Shown: positions 54,343 to 63,855, counted from the stretch's first letter. The stretch is 64,000 nt of DNA from JAEUMD01 sp050250815 (GCA_050250815.1 JBFWNY010000002.1:127486-191485), one strand, 5' to 3'. The notes: generated from the sequence alone by a model not told the origin. A program made the numbers and translations.

Positions 54343-55089
54343 CTACATTGGCAGAAGACCGAGTGCCACCGCGAGAAAACCTGGCCCGTTGAATCCCGCG
54401 TGCACAACCATGCCAACGGAAGTGTTGCGAGTGCGCTGGACCGCCCAGGGAATCGAGAGAACGGCCGGCCAGATGATGAACATTACACCCAGACCAAAGC
54501 TGAAGTGAAAGGCCCCGTGGAAGAGTCCCTGTGCGAGCCAAGTGCCGGCACCGAAAACCGTCTCTTGCCGAGGCTGAATGAAACCTCGCCACCAAAGCTC
54601 TTCTCCGATGATGTTGGTGGCAAAGAATGGAAGCCAAAGTGCGAGCAGATAATACTGCGCTGGTGCTAGAGGTTGGATAGCCAGAAATGGCGGGTGAGGT
54701 GGTTGCTGCGGCCAGATGGTGATGTTGACCATATGTAATGCAGCCGTTGCAACCATTGTGACGCCGAGCGCGATACCGGCCACGCGCCAGTCCTCGGCGC
54801 TGAGGCGCCTTACTCGCAAGTGTGCCAGGGCCGTGGTCATCGAGGGTTTCGACAGACTGATCCAGGCGCCGGAAAGCGCTGCGGCCAGCAGCGGCCCAAA
54901 CACCAACATTCCCGCCAAGAACCATGCAGCCAGAGGTTCCCAGCCTTCCGCGAGGAGCGAGGGCACGACAAGTCTCGTAGCGATCCACAGACCAACAGCG
55001 GGCACTCCGAAAAGGATCAGGGAAAGTCCAACTCCAATACGATCGGGCACCAAGCCTCGCGCACGTGCATGCATCGTTACCTCGACCAC
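54343..55089 (-). CDS. CPBP-family intramembrane protease
   Basis: A 248-residue protein with six or seven hydrophobic segments. The CPBP (Abi/CaaX-like) motifs are present: NIIGEELWWRGFIQPR (Glu-Glu...Arg), AQGLFHGAFHFSFGL (His) and GMVVHAGFNGPG. It may cleave membrane substrates or confer bacteriocin self-immunity. The closest family role is not certain. Confidence 0.85.
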   Translation of the reverse strand: MVEVTMHARARGLVPDRIGVGLSLILFGVPAVGLWIATRLVVPSLLAEGWEPLAAWFLAGMLVFGPLLAAALSGAWISLSKPSMTTALAHLRVRRLSAEDWRVAGIALGVTMVATAALHMVNITIWPQQPPHPPFLAIQPLAPAQYYLLALWLPFFATNIIGEELWWRGFIQPRQETVFGAGTWLAQGLFHGAFHFSFGLGVMFIIWPAVLSIPWAVQRTRNTSVGMVVHAGFNGPGFLAVALGLLPM

Positions 55090-55512
55090 GAGCTAGTGAC
55101 TCCTCCGGCAGAACATAGAGTACATGGATGACAACCTCAGGTCCGCAACGGGTCAAAATCGACGAGTGCGGGTCGTCCAATCGTTGCTTCGCAGAGGAAG
55201 CCGACCTCGGTCGCGGTTGACTATCCGTCCAAGGATCAGCACTGATCCGCAGTCGCGATATCCCTACCAAGACATCATCGGAGTTGGGCGGCGAGAATCG
55301 TCAACCCCGGCAACCCATCACCGCCGACGCGGTACTCCGAGACCGACCGTCGGGCTGCCAAAGCGACGGGCCAGCGGCTGACATGGCGAACCCAGCGGTG
55401 GGACGCCGGAGAACGAGTTCTGAGGCTGCAGCGGCAGTCATTGTCGCCGAGCTAGACTGGCCGCTCAGCCAATTGGCAAGTTCAGCTTGGCGTAGCGTTG
55501 CGACTGGCGGAG
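55090..55512. other. Gap without a convincing gene
   Basis: About 420 bases upstream of the CPBP gene. No coding pattern or RNA was recognised. Confidence 0.4.
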
Positions 55513-56574
55513 TCACTTTGCCAGACCGAGAAATCTGAACGGCATTGCTTCTTTGAACTTGTCGTTTGCAACGCCAGCATAAGTGTTGGTCTGGTTCTGC
55601 CCGAGGTCGAGCTTCATGACCTTGCCGGTCTCTGGGGACAGGTCGAGCTTCGTCACATCAACCCAGAACACATTCGGCGTCAGCACGCTCTCGAAGAAAT
55701 ACAGCTTGCGCTTCTGGTCGGATACGGTCCGCCAGCGGGTGGAGGAGATGTTCGGTTCCTCCGGCGTCGTGATGCCGAACGGCACGGACACATTGCGGAT
55801 CACGCTGAATGCGCTAGCGATCGTTTCGACCGGGTCTTCGCTCTTCGGGATCGCGTTGACATAGAATGACGCTCGCGCAAAACGATCCGCCGCCCGGTTC
55901 GTCCCAGGCAGCATCACGGTTCCCCCAATCTGTTGCCAGTACGCGTTAAGGGCGAGTTGCTCGCTGAATATCGGCGAATTCGTCATTACTTGATACTGGC
56001 GGCCGTGGTGAAAGACCTGCTTGCCGTCGACGTACTCGAAGATGGCACTGTCGCCCGTGGCATCCGAAATAGAGAGGTGCAGCGTCGCAAGCCGGTCCTC
56101 GCCGGGCACGTTTGCGGTCACGACCGTGAATGGCTCTTTCTCTAAAACCGCCACGGCCTCGGCCACGGTCGCGAAGTTGTCGAGCACGTACTGGGCCCAC
56201 AACGATATCGCCAGTCCCGGCGTCTTGCCGTCATAGGTCGGGTACTTCGACTCCACGAGCCACAGCAGGTTGGCGACGAGTCCGGCCTCGTTCATTCCGT
56301 CGGTGGTGGCCAGGTCGTAGCCGGACGCAATGACGTTGCCGTACTTGGACGTCCAAATGACGGAGTTTGGCCCCGCCTCTCCGTTTCTTGTGGTCCCCCG
56401 TGGGAACGCCCAAAGGTTGGTCCCGACATCGACCCTCCAGTCCATCGACCGTCCGGTGATCACTGTGTCGCCGGCCCCGTGGTAGACAAAACGGGTGCAG
56501 GCGGATGCCGGTGCGCCAAACGCAAACGCTGCGAGCGCGATGGGCGCGAAAATCAAATGCCTCGGGAACATCAT
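55513..56574 (-). CDS. Linear amide C-N hydrolase (choloylglycine hydrolase family)
   Basis: A 353-residue Ntn hydrolase of the penicillin V acylase/bile-salt-hydrolase family. A signal peptide (IFAPIALAAFAFGAPASA) ends just before the catalytic cysteine in SACTRFVY. The following TGRSMDWRVDVGTNLW and GMNEAGLVANLLWL are family motifs. It should hydrolyse linear amide bonds, for example in acyl-homoserine lactones or N-acyl amino acids, in the periplasm. It is followed by an IS-derived stretch. Confidence 0.9.
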   Translation of the reverse strand: MMFPRHLIFAPIALAAFAFGAPASACTRFVYHGAGDTVITGRSMDWRVDVGTNLWAFPRGTTRNGEAGPNSVIWTSKYGNVIASGYDLATTDGMNEAGLVANLLWLVESKYPTYDGKTPGLAISLWAQYVLDNFATVAEAVAVLEKEPFTVVTANVPGEDRLATLHLSISDATGDSAIFEYVDGKQVFHHGRQYQVMTNSPIFSEQLALNAYWQQIGGTVMLPGTNRAADRFARASFYVNAIPKSEDPVETIASAFSVIRNVSVPFGITTPEEPNISSTRWRTVSDQKRKLYFFESVLTPNVFWVDVTKLDLSPETGKVMKLDLGQNQTNTYAGVANDKFKEAMPFRFLGLAK

Positions 56575-56873
56575 CTTTCCTTACCTATGCCAGCAAGCCG
56601 CTCCTCCACTATTCATGCGTCAGACGGACCACGCCGTCCAGTTCGGCGGGGTTACCAGCCTTCCAGAGCGGATTCACAAATGGATGGGCTGCGATGTCTC
56701 TTGTGGGTCTTGGTTGCGTGAAAACGCTTCAGGGTGGGGTTAGTCGGTCTGCGGGAGTCGACTTGCCGGCAAAGTAGCAGATTTTTCCGCCGACGTTCCT
56801 GGAAACGCATGTGCGGGTGCCCCGAGGCGCGGTGATCGATCGGATGAGGCAGCAGACGCATTATAGGGCTGCC
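56575..56873. other. IS flank with similarity to 48.9 kb
   Basis: Contains GGGTCTTGGTTGCGTGAAAAC-like sequence at about 56710, similar to about 48930, and no gene. It is the likely end region of the IS1182 copy. Confidence 0.4.
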
Positions 56874-58264
56874 TTATGACCTCATCGCCGCGATCAGCGG
56901 TTTCACGCCAACGATGTTCATCACGCCGTCAGATTGTAGGCGAGTACGTGCAGCGCCATTTCGGTGGCGACTCTCGGTAGTCGCTTCATCAGGAAGTGCG
57001 TCGCGCCCATGCGCATCTTCAGGGTGCCGAAGGGATGTTCGACCGTCTCGCGACGACGGCGCATTGCATGCGAATCAGCGGCCAAGCGCTTCTGCGCCGC
57101 CTCCATGACGTTCTCGTGCTCCCAACGCGAGATAACTCGGTTCTTGGCTCGCGTGCAGCGCGGCTTGAGCGGACAGGTCTTGCACGCAGTCGCGTAGTAC
57201 CTGCGGATGGCGCGTCCCGCATCCACGGTCGCTGAGTGATACACCAGGGCTTCACCGGCCGGGCAACGGTAGGCATCGACGTCCGCCAGGTAGACGAAGT
57301 CGTTCTTGCCGAACTTGCCGTTCGCTTCCATTCCCGACGTCAACGGCTTCGGCAGCGTCACGGCGATCCCGGCATCCTCGCACGCCTTGATTTCCTCGCC
57401 GCTGTAGTAGCCGCGATCGGCGACCGCCTCGAGTTCGTCGACGCTGAGCGCTCGTCACTTCGTGCGCGATGATCAGGTGATGCTCGGTGTCGACCGCCGT
57501 CTGTACATTGTAGCCGACAACGCCAGAGCCGCGCCCGCTGGTTGCCATCGAGCGCGCATCGGGATCGGTGAGCGAGATCTGTTGATCGGGAGACGCGAGC
57601 ATCTGCTTCTCGTAGGCTTCAAGCTTCTGCATCTCGCTCGCGAGCTTGGTCAGTTTTTCATTGGGTGCGCCGTCTTCGCGGCGAGTGTTTCGGACGGTTC
57701 CTCCAGATCGGCGGTGTCGAGCTGCGCGAGATAGCGCGAAACGCTCTCTTCCAGCTGCTGGCGACGTCGCTCGACTTTGCTTTTGGTGAAGTTCTTGTCG
57801 CGCGTATTGACCGCCTTGAATTTCGAACCGTCGATCGCCACGCTCGCTTTCGTCAGCAGGCCCATCTGCCGACACAGATCGACGAACTTCGCGCAGACCT
57901 TCTTGATCGCCGGGCCGTTGTCGCGGCGAAAGTCGGCGATCGTCTTGTCGTCGGGTGAAAGCCGCCGGAGCAGCCAGATCACTTCGAGATTGCGGCGCGC
58001 TTCTCGTTCCAAACGACGGCTCGACTGGATACGATTTAGATAGCCGCAAATGTAGAGCTTCAGCAGCGCTGCAGGATGATAGCCGGGTCGACCCGTGATT
58101 GCAGGTTCGACTTCCTGAAAGCCCAAATCGGCCAGCTCCGCTCGCCTGCGCATTGCGAATGACGGCGATAGCTGATGGGCGTCGCACGCAATTGTGATGT
58201 GTGCCCAAGCACGTGCAGCACTGCCGATGGTTCCGCGCGGCTGCGCATCCGCGCAAGTTTGCAA
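56874..58264 (-). pseudogene. Decayed IS1182-family transposase
   Basis: Reading leftward, fragments in changing frames build one IS1182 transposase: ADLGFQEVEPAITGRPGYHP through RRLSPDDKTIADFRRDNGPA (58264-57652), then SGRGSGVVGYNVQTAVDTEH (about 57540), then DAYRCPAGEALVYHS to LPRVATEMALHVLAYNLT (57361-56921), then VMNIVGVKPLIAAM in a further frame to a TAA at 56874. At least three frameshifts separate them, and the N-terminal 25 or so residues are missing. It cannot make an active protein. Confidence 0.88.
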
Positions 58265-58314
58265 ATGATATCATCCGGTTAGATTGAGTGTCCTCTGTTT
58301 CCCACGAGGACGCC

Positions 58315-59296
58315 ATGACCGATGTAGCCCAACCTCGATGCCGCTACCGTCCGCGCCGCAGGCGTTCCGGCAATCCCCTGCCCTTGCAGGTGACCCCGCG
58401 CGACATCGACATCCTGCGGGCCGTCGCGCGGTTCCGGTTCCTCAATTCCGGCCACATCACGACGCTGCTTCCAGGCTCGGCGAGGAACATGCGCGCGCGG
58501 CTGAAGCTCATGTTCGAGCATGGCCTGCTCGACCGGCCCGAATGCCAGTACGACACCTACCGGCCCGGCGGGTGTTCGGCGGAGATCGTCTATGCGCTGG
58601 CTGACAAGGGTGCCCGCATGCTCGCCAAGACGGGACATCCTGAGATCGCGGGCATCGCCGCCTGGTCCCAGAAGAACCGCGCCGCCGGTCGTCCGTTCCT
58701 CGAGCACACGCTCGCCGTCGCCGACTTCGCCGTTTCCTTGCACGCCAGCGTCCGCAGTCGCGACGATATTGTGCTGCTTGACGACGCTGCGCTGATCACC
58801 CGCTTCCCTGCCCCGACGTGCGATCTGCCCAATCCGCTCCGCATCAGCGTGCCCGTCATTCTCGACGGCACGCGCCACGTCATCGGCATCGAGCCCGACT
58901 ATGCCTTCTCCCTCGGCCTTCCCGCATTGCGCCAGCGCGCCAACTACCTCGTCGAGATCGATCGCGGCACCATGCCCATCGAGCGCAGTGGGCTCGCGGC
59001 CTCATCAATCCTGCGCAAGCTCATCACCTATCGCGAGATCTGGCGCTCGGGGCTGCACACGTCGCAGTTCGGCTGGCGCAAATTCCGCGTCCTCACCGTC
59101 ACGACCGAAGCCGAGCGCGCCAAGCACATGCGCGAATGCGCACTCCGTCATCTTGGGCCAACCGATGCTTCCCTCTTCTGGTTCACCGACCGCACGACCC
59201 TGGAGCAGATCGGCTCTGACCCTGGAGCAGATCGGCTCTCTCGCACATGCATGGACCGATGGCACCGGCAACTCTCGATCGATTTCTTGTGCTTGA
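58315..59296 (+). CDS. Replication-relaxation family protein, frameshifted at 3' end
   Basis: A paralogue of the protein at 37498-38502. The winged helix (VTPRDIDILRAVARFRFLNS, MRARLKLMFEHGLLDRPE, ALADKGARMLA) and nuclease-like core (RHVIGIEPDYAFSL, NYLVEIDRGTMPIE) are intact. At 59196-59239 a 22-bp tandem duplication shifts the frame. The native ending (LEQIGSLAHAWTDGTGNSRS) is then in another frame ending at 59296, whereas the shifted product runs to 59511 with an unrelated tail. Confidence 0.82.
59196..59239. repeat. 22-bp tandem duplication causing a frameshift
   Basis: GACCCTGGAGCAGATCGGCT plus two bases occurs twice in a row. Because 22 is not a multiple of three, the downstream frame changes by one. 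Removing one unit restores the original C-terminal frame. Confidence 0.88.
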
Positions 59297-59425
59297 TCGT
59301 ATGCGCGTCTCGCCCTGTTCTTTGCATCTGCCGCTTCATCGCAAACCGGCCGACCGCGCTCGCGCAAACAGAGCCCGCAGGCGGTCTCTGCCCTCCGGGC
59401 GTTGATCGCTGGCGCAAAAATAAAA

Positions 59426-59450
59426 GGCCCACGCATGAGAAACGTGGGCC
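59426..59450 (-). terminator. Strong leftward terminator
   Basis: On the minus strand, GGCCCACG, a 9-base loop and CGTGGGCC are followed by TTTTATTTTT. It would end a transcript coming from about 59460-59700, where no minus-strand protein gene is evident. Confidence 0.65.
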
Positions 59451-59695
59451 GCGTGGGGGGACGAGGGATCTTGAAATGAGAAGTGCGGCGCGACCGTCGG
59501 AAGTGAAGTGAATGTGACGGCATCGCCGCACTGAAGATCCCCCAATCCCCCGCACGACTTCCTTCCATCCTACCATGCTATGCGTACCGCGCTCGCGCGG
59601 GTGTGGATAGCGCATGCGTGGTAGACTGTCCTCACGCCTCCCGTCCTCGATGCAGCATCGATTGTCGGTGCTGCCCAGAGGATAGGAGATCGCTC

Positions 59696-60037
59696 ATGTC
59701 CACGAGCAACAGGCGGGCGACCGGCAACGGTGCGTACCGCGACACGGCACAAAGCCGCTTCACGTACGCGTTGAAATCCTACAGTGCAGAAATCCGAACC
59801 GATGGATGGTGGATCGCCAGCACGCCCTGCACGGCGGCCGGTGAAAAGCCGAAGTGGTCGGGACCGTACCAGACGATCGAGACCGCATGCCTTGCCATCG
59901 CGAGGAGACTCGCGACCGAAATCGCCGACCGGCACACCCGCACCATCGAGACGAAGAAGCTCGCACCTGGCAAGCCGCTCTATGGTTTGAAGCGGACGAC
60001 GCGGCTCCGGCAGAAGCGGGATGCAAGCGTCTCGTGA
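59696..60037 (+). CDS. Small basic protein, unknown function
   Basis: A 113-residue protein starting at 59696 (MSTSNRRATGNGAYRDTAQS) after an AGGAGA site. A WWIASTPC... beta region and a helical TACLAIARRLATEIADRHTR stretch are visible. It is basic and may bind nucleic acid. A good terminator follows at 60044-60077, supporting a real transcript. Confidence 0.65.
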   Translation: MSTSNRRATGNGAYRDTAQSRFTYALKSYSAEIRTDGWWIASTPCTAAGEKPKWSGPYQTIETACLAIARRLATEIADRHTRTIETKKLAPGKPLYGLKRTTRLRQKRDASVS

Positions 60038-60043
60038 TCACCT

Positions 60044-60077
60044 GCCCCGTTCGCATCTCGCGGATGGGGCTCTTTTT
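60044..60077 (+). terminator. Rho-independent terminator
   Basis: GCCCC...GGGGC with an inner CATC/GATG stem, followed by TCTTTTT, six bases after the stop of the 113-residue gene. Confidence 0.7.
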
Positions 60078-60324
60078 CTGTGGACCGCGATTCATTGCAG
60101 ACGCTCCGGCGCGCCAGATACCGACACGCCGCGACGCCGCCAGCTGGACCGCGACCCGTCGCGACATGCGCAAAGCAACTCACTGCTTCGCATCACCTTG
60201 AATTGATGTGTCGCCTTGCGCGTCACGCGCGCAACAGCGCAGCCCGCGCGCCCTCATGCGCACACGTTTACACCGCCCGAGCCGTGCATAGTTTGGGTGT
60301 CCTCTCGAAACCCTGGAGGACATC

Positions 60325-60891
60325 ATGCGCAAGTACAAGATCATCTACGCCGATCCGCCGTGGAACTACGGCGGCAACTTTCCATCCAGCTCCGACAAGC
60401 AGGCCTATCCGCTGATGCGGACCGAGGACATCTGCGCGCTTCCAGTGAACCGCATCGCGCATCCCGACGCGATCCTCTTCCTGTGGGCGACGATGTGCAA
60501 ACTGCCTGAGGCCTTCCGCGTCATCGATGCGTGGGGCTTCCGCTATGTGTCGAACGGCTTCACCTGGGTGAAGACCTATCCCGGCACCGGCAACGTCTGC
60601 GTCGGCATGGGTTACTGGACGCGGCAGAACGCCGAGCTGTGTCTCGTTGCCAAGCGTGGGCGGCCGATGCGCCGCGCCAAGGCCATTTCGTCGGTGATCA
60701 TTGCGCCGCGCGGCGTGCACTCTGCCAAGCCGGCGATCGTGCGCGATCATATCGTGCGCATCGCCGGGGATTTGCCGCGTGTCGAGCTGTTTGCACGCCA
60801 GAAGGCGCCGGGGTGGGACATCTGGGGCAACGAGCTGCCCAACGATATCGACCTTGCCGCCTGCGCTGATCCGCAGCATGTGGAGGCATGA
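60325..60891 (+). CDS. MT-A70-family adenine methyltransferase
   Basis: A 188-residue protein starting MRKYKIIYADPPWNYGG, with a GGAGG site upstream. The DPPW active site, FLWATMCKLPEAFRVID, the SAM-binding ending (VELFARQKAPGWDIWGNE) and MGYWTRQNAELCLVAKRG are typical of MT-A70 enzymes that methylate adenine N6 in DNA or RNA. It is 4 bases from the next gene. Such methyltransferases are common on mobile elements as orphan modifiers. Confidence 0.9.
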   Translation: MRKYKIIYADPPWNYGGNFPSSSDKQAYPLMRTEDICALPVNRIAHPDAILFLWATMCKLPEAFRVIDAWGFRYVSNGFTWVKTYPGTGNVCVGMGYWTRQNAELCLVAKRGRPMRRAKAISSVIIAPRGVHSAKPAIVRDHIVRIAGDLPRVELFARQKAPGWDIWGNELPNDIDLAACADPQHVEA

Positions 60892-60894
60892 GCG

Positions 60895-61746
60895 ATGCGG
60901 CCGTGGCAGTTCCTTGCGGTCATCAGCGGCGCCATCATCGCGGTCGTGATGGCGTTGGCTTCCGTGAGCTACAACGCGACGCTGGGCGCGCAGGAGCCAG
61001 CGTTCGCGTGGCTGCCGGCGATCCGCAACTCGAACCTCTTCACCGCGCTGGCGCTCGCGTTCGATCTCGGCATGATCGCAAGCGTGTTCGGCTTCTGGCA
61101 TTGGCGGTGGTCGAACGGGATCGGGTCGGCGCTGTGCGTCGCCCTCTTCCTCATCGCGTCATTGTTCTCGATCCATTCGGTGCGCGGCTACATCGCCGTC
61201 AACATCACGCGCTCGCTCGCACCGGCCGAGCGCGCCGCCGACATCTATCAATCGCTGAGGCGCGAGCTGGAGCAGGGTCAGGCACATCTCGCACGACTGC
61301 GCGAGAAGAAGCTCGACGCCGGTCGCCGTGAGCGCAAGAGCCTGGAGCGGGACATCGCGGATGTAGAGAGCCAGATCGAGGCGACGCGAACGCGCATGAT
61401 CGGAGCCGAAACCGGCCGCCATGTCTCGCCGCTCGCCGGTCTCGAATGGTTCCTCGCCGTCACGCTGTGGTTCTTCAACGCGACCTGCTGGACGGCATGG
61501 TTCGGGACCAGGTCGCCTCGCCCGCCATCAGCTGGGGTCACCGACACTGTCGCCGGTTGGCTCGTCAAACAGGATCTGTCGTCGCCGCGCCACTGCGCCG
61601 AGCTGTTCGACGACTACCGCGCATGGTGCGCATCGCGCTCACAGGAACCGCTGACGCAGGTCAGGTTCTACGCTCGCCTCACCGAGCTCGGCGCCCGCAA
61701 GTTCCGCGACGGCCGCAACGGCCCGACGATGTATGTGATGGACTGA
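60895..61746 (+). CDS. Four-TM protein with coiled coil and D5-like C-terminal domain
   Basis: A 283-residue protein. Hydrophobic segments are at about 6-24, 49-67, 76-95 and 182-199, with a charged coiled coil (about 108-166) between the third and fourth. The C-terminus (LFDDYRAWCASRSQEPLTQV, RFYARLTELGARKFRDGRNG) resembles the D5/primase winged-helix found at the end of phage and plasmid replication helicases. Its attachment to membrane helices is unusual. It follows the methyltransferase closely and is probably cotranscribed. Confidence 0.7.
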   Translation: MRPWQFLAVISGAIIAVVMALASVSYNATLGAQEPAFAWLPAIRNSNLFTALALAFDLGMIASVFGFWHWRWSNGIGSALCVALFLIASLFSIHSVRGYIAVNITRSLAPAERAADIYQSLRRELEQGQAHLARLREKKLDAGRRERKSLERDIADVESQIEATRTRMIGAETGRHVSPLAGLEWFLAVTLWFFNATCWTAWFGTRSPRPPSAGVTDTVAGWLVKQDLSSPRHCAELFDDYRAWCASRSQEPLTQVRFYARLTELGARKFRDGRNGPTMYVMD

Positions 61747-61953
61747 GCCGAGCAAGGTCCGGTTTTAGATTGGAGCAGAAGTGCTTAGAACCGGCGGCTA
61801 CGAGAATGACCCATAGCGCCATAAGATGCCGGCTGACGATCGCACTTTGTTCTTCGTCTGCTTGTGATCATCGCGACCGTGGCCACAACTGATGACCATG
61901 TGACTGGCGCGGCGGTCGACGACACAGCGCTGCGCCCGCTGCGCAAAACCGCC

Positions 61954-63069
61954 TCAACGCACCCCCGGCATCGGCTCGAACCAGCCGTCTTCGAACATCG
62001 CTTGCCTCAGCCGGAACGTGTCGGCGTGGCTGGCGTGTGCGATCCAGGCCGCTATGCGCGCCTCGACGTCGGCTTTTGAAACGGTGCCCTGGCGCCAGCG
62101 GTCCCGGAGTCCGCGCAGGCGGTTGCGAAAGCGCGCCACGTTATCCTCGGGTAGCCGGCGTTGGCCCCGACCGGCCTTTTCGCCAGCGTGCTGGCGCGAG
62201 CCGGCGCGCAGCTCGAAACCCAGGAAAGCAGCGGGCTCGGAGGTCGGCAGGATGACGGTCTTGCACGGGTGCAGCTTCAGCCGGCGGCCCTCCAGGTAGC
62301 GTTCGATCTGAGCCCGCCAATCCGCCAGCACACCTGGATCGTCGTGGAACAGCGCGAAGTCGTCCACGTAGCGCACATAATGCATGCCCAGCTTCTCGCT
62401 TACCCAATGGTCAAATCGATCGAGGTAGAGGTTGGCAAAGAACTGGCTGGTGAGATTGCCAATCGGTAGGCCGCGTCGGCGTCGGTAGGGCTCGAACAGA
62501 TCGTCGCCGGGGAAGTGCAGCTCTACGGGTTCCTGCGTATTCGATGCGTCGACAATCGTATCCATCAGCGCCAACGTTTGCTCGCAGGCTATGCGGCGGC
62601 GGAACAGACCCTTCAGTATCGCGTGGTCGATCGACGGGAAGTAGCGGTAGATGTCGGCGCGCAGCACGTGGGCCTGGTTGTCGCGATGCCGCTCGTAAAT
62701 GCGAATCGCGGCGTGCGTGCCCTTGCCCGTGCGGTTGGCGAAATTGTTACCGATGAAGCCGGCCTCGAAGATCGGGTAGATGATGGCGCACAGCGCATGA
62801 TGCACGACGCGGTCGCGGAACGGCGCGGCGGAGACCAGGCGCTCCTTGGGGTCGCGGACCATGATCTCAACGTAGCGGCCGGGCCGATAGGTGCCCTCGC
62901 GCAGTTCGCGCTCCAGACGCAGCAACTCGCGTTCCAAATTGGCGAAGAATGAAGCAGCGCCGGGCTTCTTGCGTTTGCCCTTGACAGCCTTTCTGGCGGC
63001 GATCAGCAGCGCGTTGAAGCTGACGATCCGGCCGAATAGATCAGTGTGCTTGCGCCGCAGCTTGGCCAT
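61954..63069 (-). CDS. DGR reverse transcriptase
   Basis: A 371-residue reverse transcriptase of a diversity-generating retroelement. The start at 63069 (MAKLRRKHTDLFGRIVSFNA) overlaps the avd gene by 29 bases. Motif 3 is RADIYRYFPSIDH; motif 4 is the DGR-specific GLPIGNLTSQFFANLYLD, where other RTs have QGxxxSP; motif 5 is YVRYVDDFALF (Asp236-Asp237); then LHPCKTVILPT and FLGFELR. There is no maturase or RNase H domain, as expected. It makes error-prone cDNA from the template repeat RNA that replaces the variable repeat. Confidence 0.94.
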   Translation of the reverse strand: MAKLRRKHTDLFGRIVSFNALLIAARKAVKGKRKKPGAASFFANLERELLRLERELREGTYRPGRYVEIMVRDPKERLVSAAPFRDRVVHHALCAIIYPIFEAGFIGNNFANRTGKGTHAAIRIYERHRDNQAHVLRADIYRYFPSIDHAILKGLFRRRIACEQTLALMDTIVDASNTQEPVELHFPGDDLFEPYRRRRGLPIGNLTSQFFANLYLDRFDHWVSEKLGMHYVRYVDDFALFHDDPGVLADWRAQIERYLEGRRLKLHPCKTVILPTSEPAAFLGFELRAGSRQHAGEKAGRGQRRLPEDNVARFRNRLRGLRDRWRQGTVSKADVEARIAAWIAHASHADTFRLRQAMFEDGWFEPMPGVR

Positions 63070-63433
63070 TGCACGCCCCCGCGCCTGCGCCGCTCGCCTT
63101 CGCCCAGCCGCCGACCAGCCGTCCGACCTCGTCGATCGCGCGGGCGGCATGCTCGTACCGTCGAGCATCAAGGTGTCGCTGCTCGTGGGCGAGGCGCATG
63201 AAGAAACGCAGCTTCTCCAGCCCGAGGTTGGCGCGGGCGAGATGGGCGCGTCGGTCGCGTGTGTAGGTGGCGTCGATCAGTGCCTCCAGCACGTCGAGTG
63301 CGATGGCCTGAATGCGATCTCCGAGAAGGAAGCGTTGAGCACGAGGGAACTTGTCGACTGTAGGCAACAACCAGTTGATGAATTGGTAGTGCGCCTCGAC
63401 GGCAGGACCGGTGCGGCGTGCATTGTCCGACAT
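63041..63433 (-). CDS. avd: DGR accessory variability determinant Avd
   Basis: A 130-residue helical protein starting MSDNARRTGPAVEAHYQFIN. The pattern YQFINWLLPTVDKFPRAQRF, LLGDRIQAIALDVLEALIDA and LGLEKLRFFMRLAHEQRHL is the four-helix Avd/S23-like fold. Avd forms a pentameric barrel that binds the RT and template RNA. The alanine/glycine-rich end (GAGAGACNGQAAAQ) overlaps the RT start. Confidence 0.9.
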   Translation of the reverse strand: MSDNARRTGPAVEAHYQFINWLLPTVDKFPRAQRFLLGDRIQAIALDVLEALIDATYTRDRRAHLARANLGLEKLRFFMRLAHEQRHLDARRYEHAARAIDEVGRLVGGWAKASGAGAGACNGQAAAQAH

Positions 63434-63640
63434 GACACCTACCCTCTAAAGGCCACCGGCGCCGGTCGGCCGCGATGGACCCAAGACCGGCGCCGCCGTG
63501 GTGGACCTTGCGTGTCGGCCTTCGGGTTGCCCACTTTCGCAACGGGCCGGCGGCCGCACCCAATCATCATGAGCAGCCCTGGACGCTTCAATGCACGCTC
63601 CATACCTCCGTGAAGGCATGGACTCTGGCGACAAAGCGTA

Positions 63641-63770
63641 CTGGGCGGAAGAAGGGAACGGCCAACCCGGAAACCGAGGGTGTTGTTTCGGTTGTCGGGT
63701 GTGTTCCTGTTGCGGTTCGCCGCGCGCAGGTTCTGGGGTTCGTTGTTCCAGGACCCACCGCGGGCAACAC
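63641..63770 (-). other. DGR template repeat (TR), approximate right limit
   Basis: Read on the minus strand it could encode GGSWNN, LRAANRNR, NTPDNRNN, LGFRVGR, the classic DGR repeat pattern, with nine AAC codons; AAC-type codons can be varied without creating stops. It lies upstream of avd on the transcribed strand. The left limit (63641) is where identity with the VR ends; the right limit is estimated because the matching VR lies outside the window. Confidence 0.88.
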
Positions 63771-63855
63771 CGGGCTGCCCAGGTTCCGGCGAGGACGGCG
63801 TATGAGAACTCCATCGCTGACCGGACGACCTTTATATAGGTCGATTCCGTAGCAA

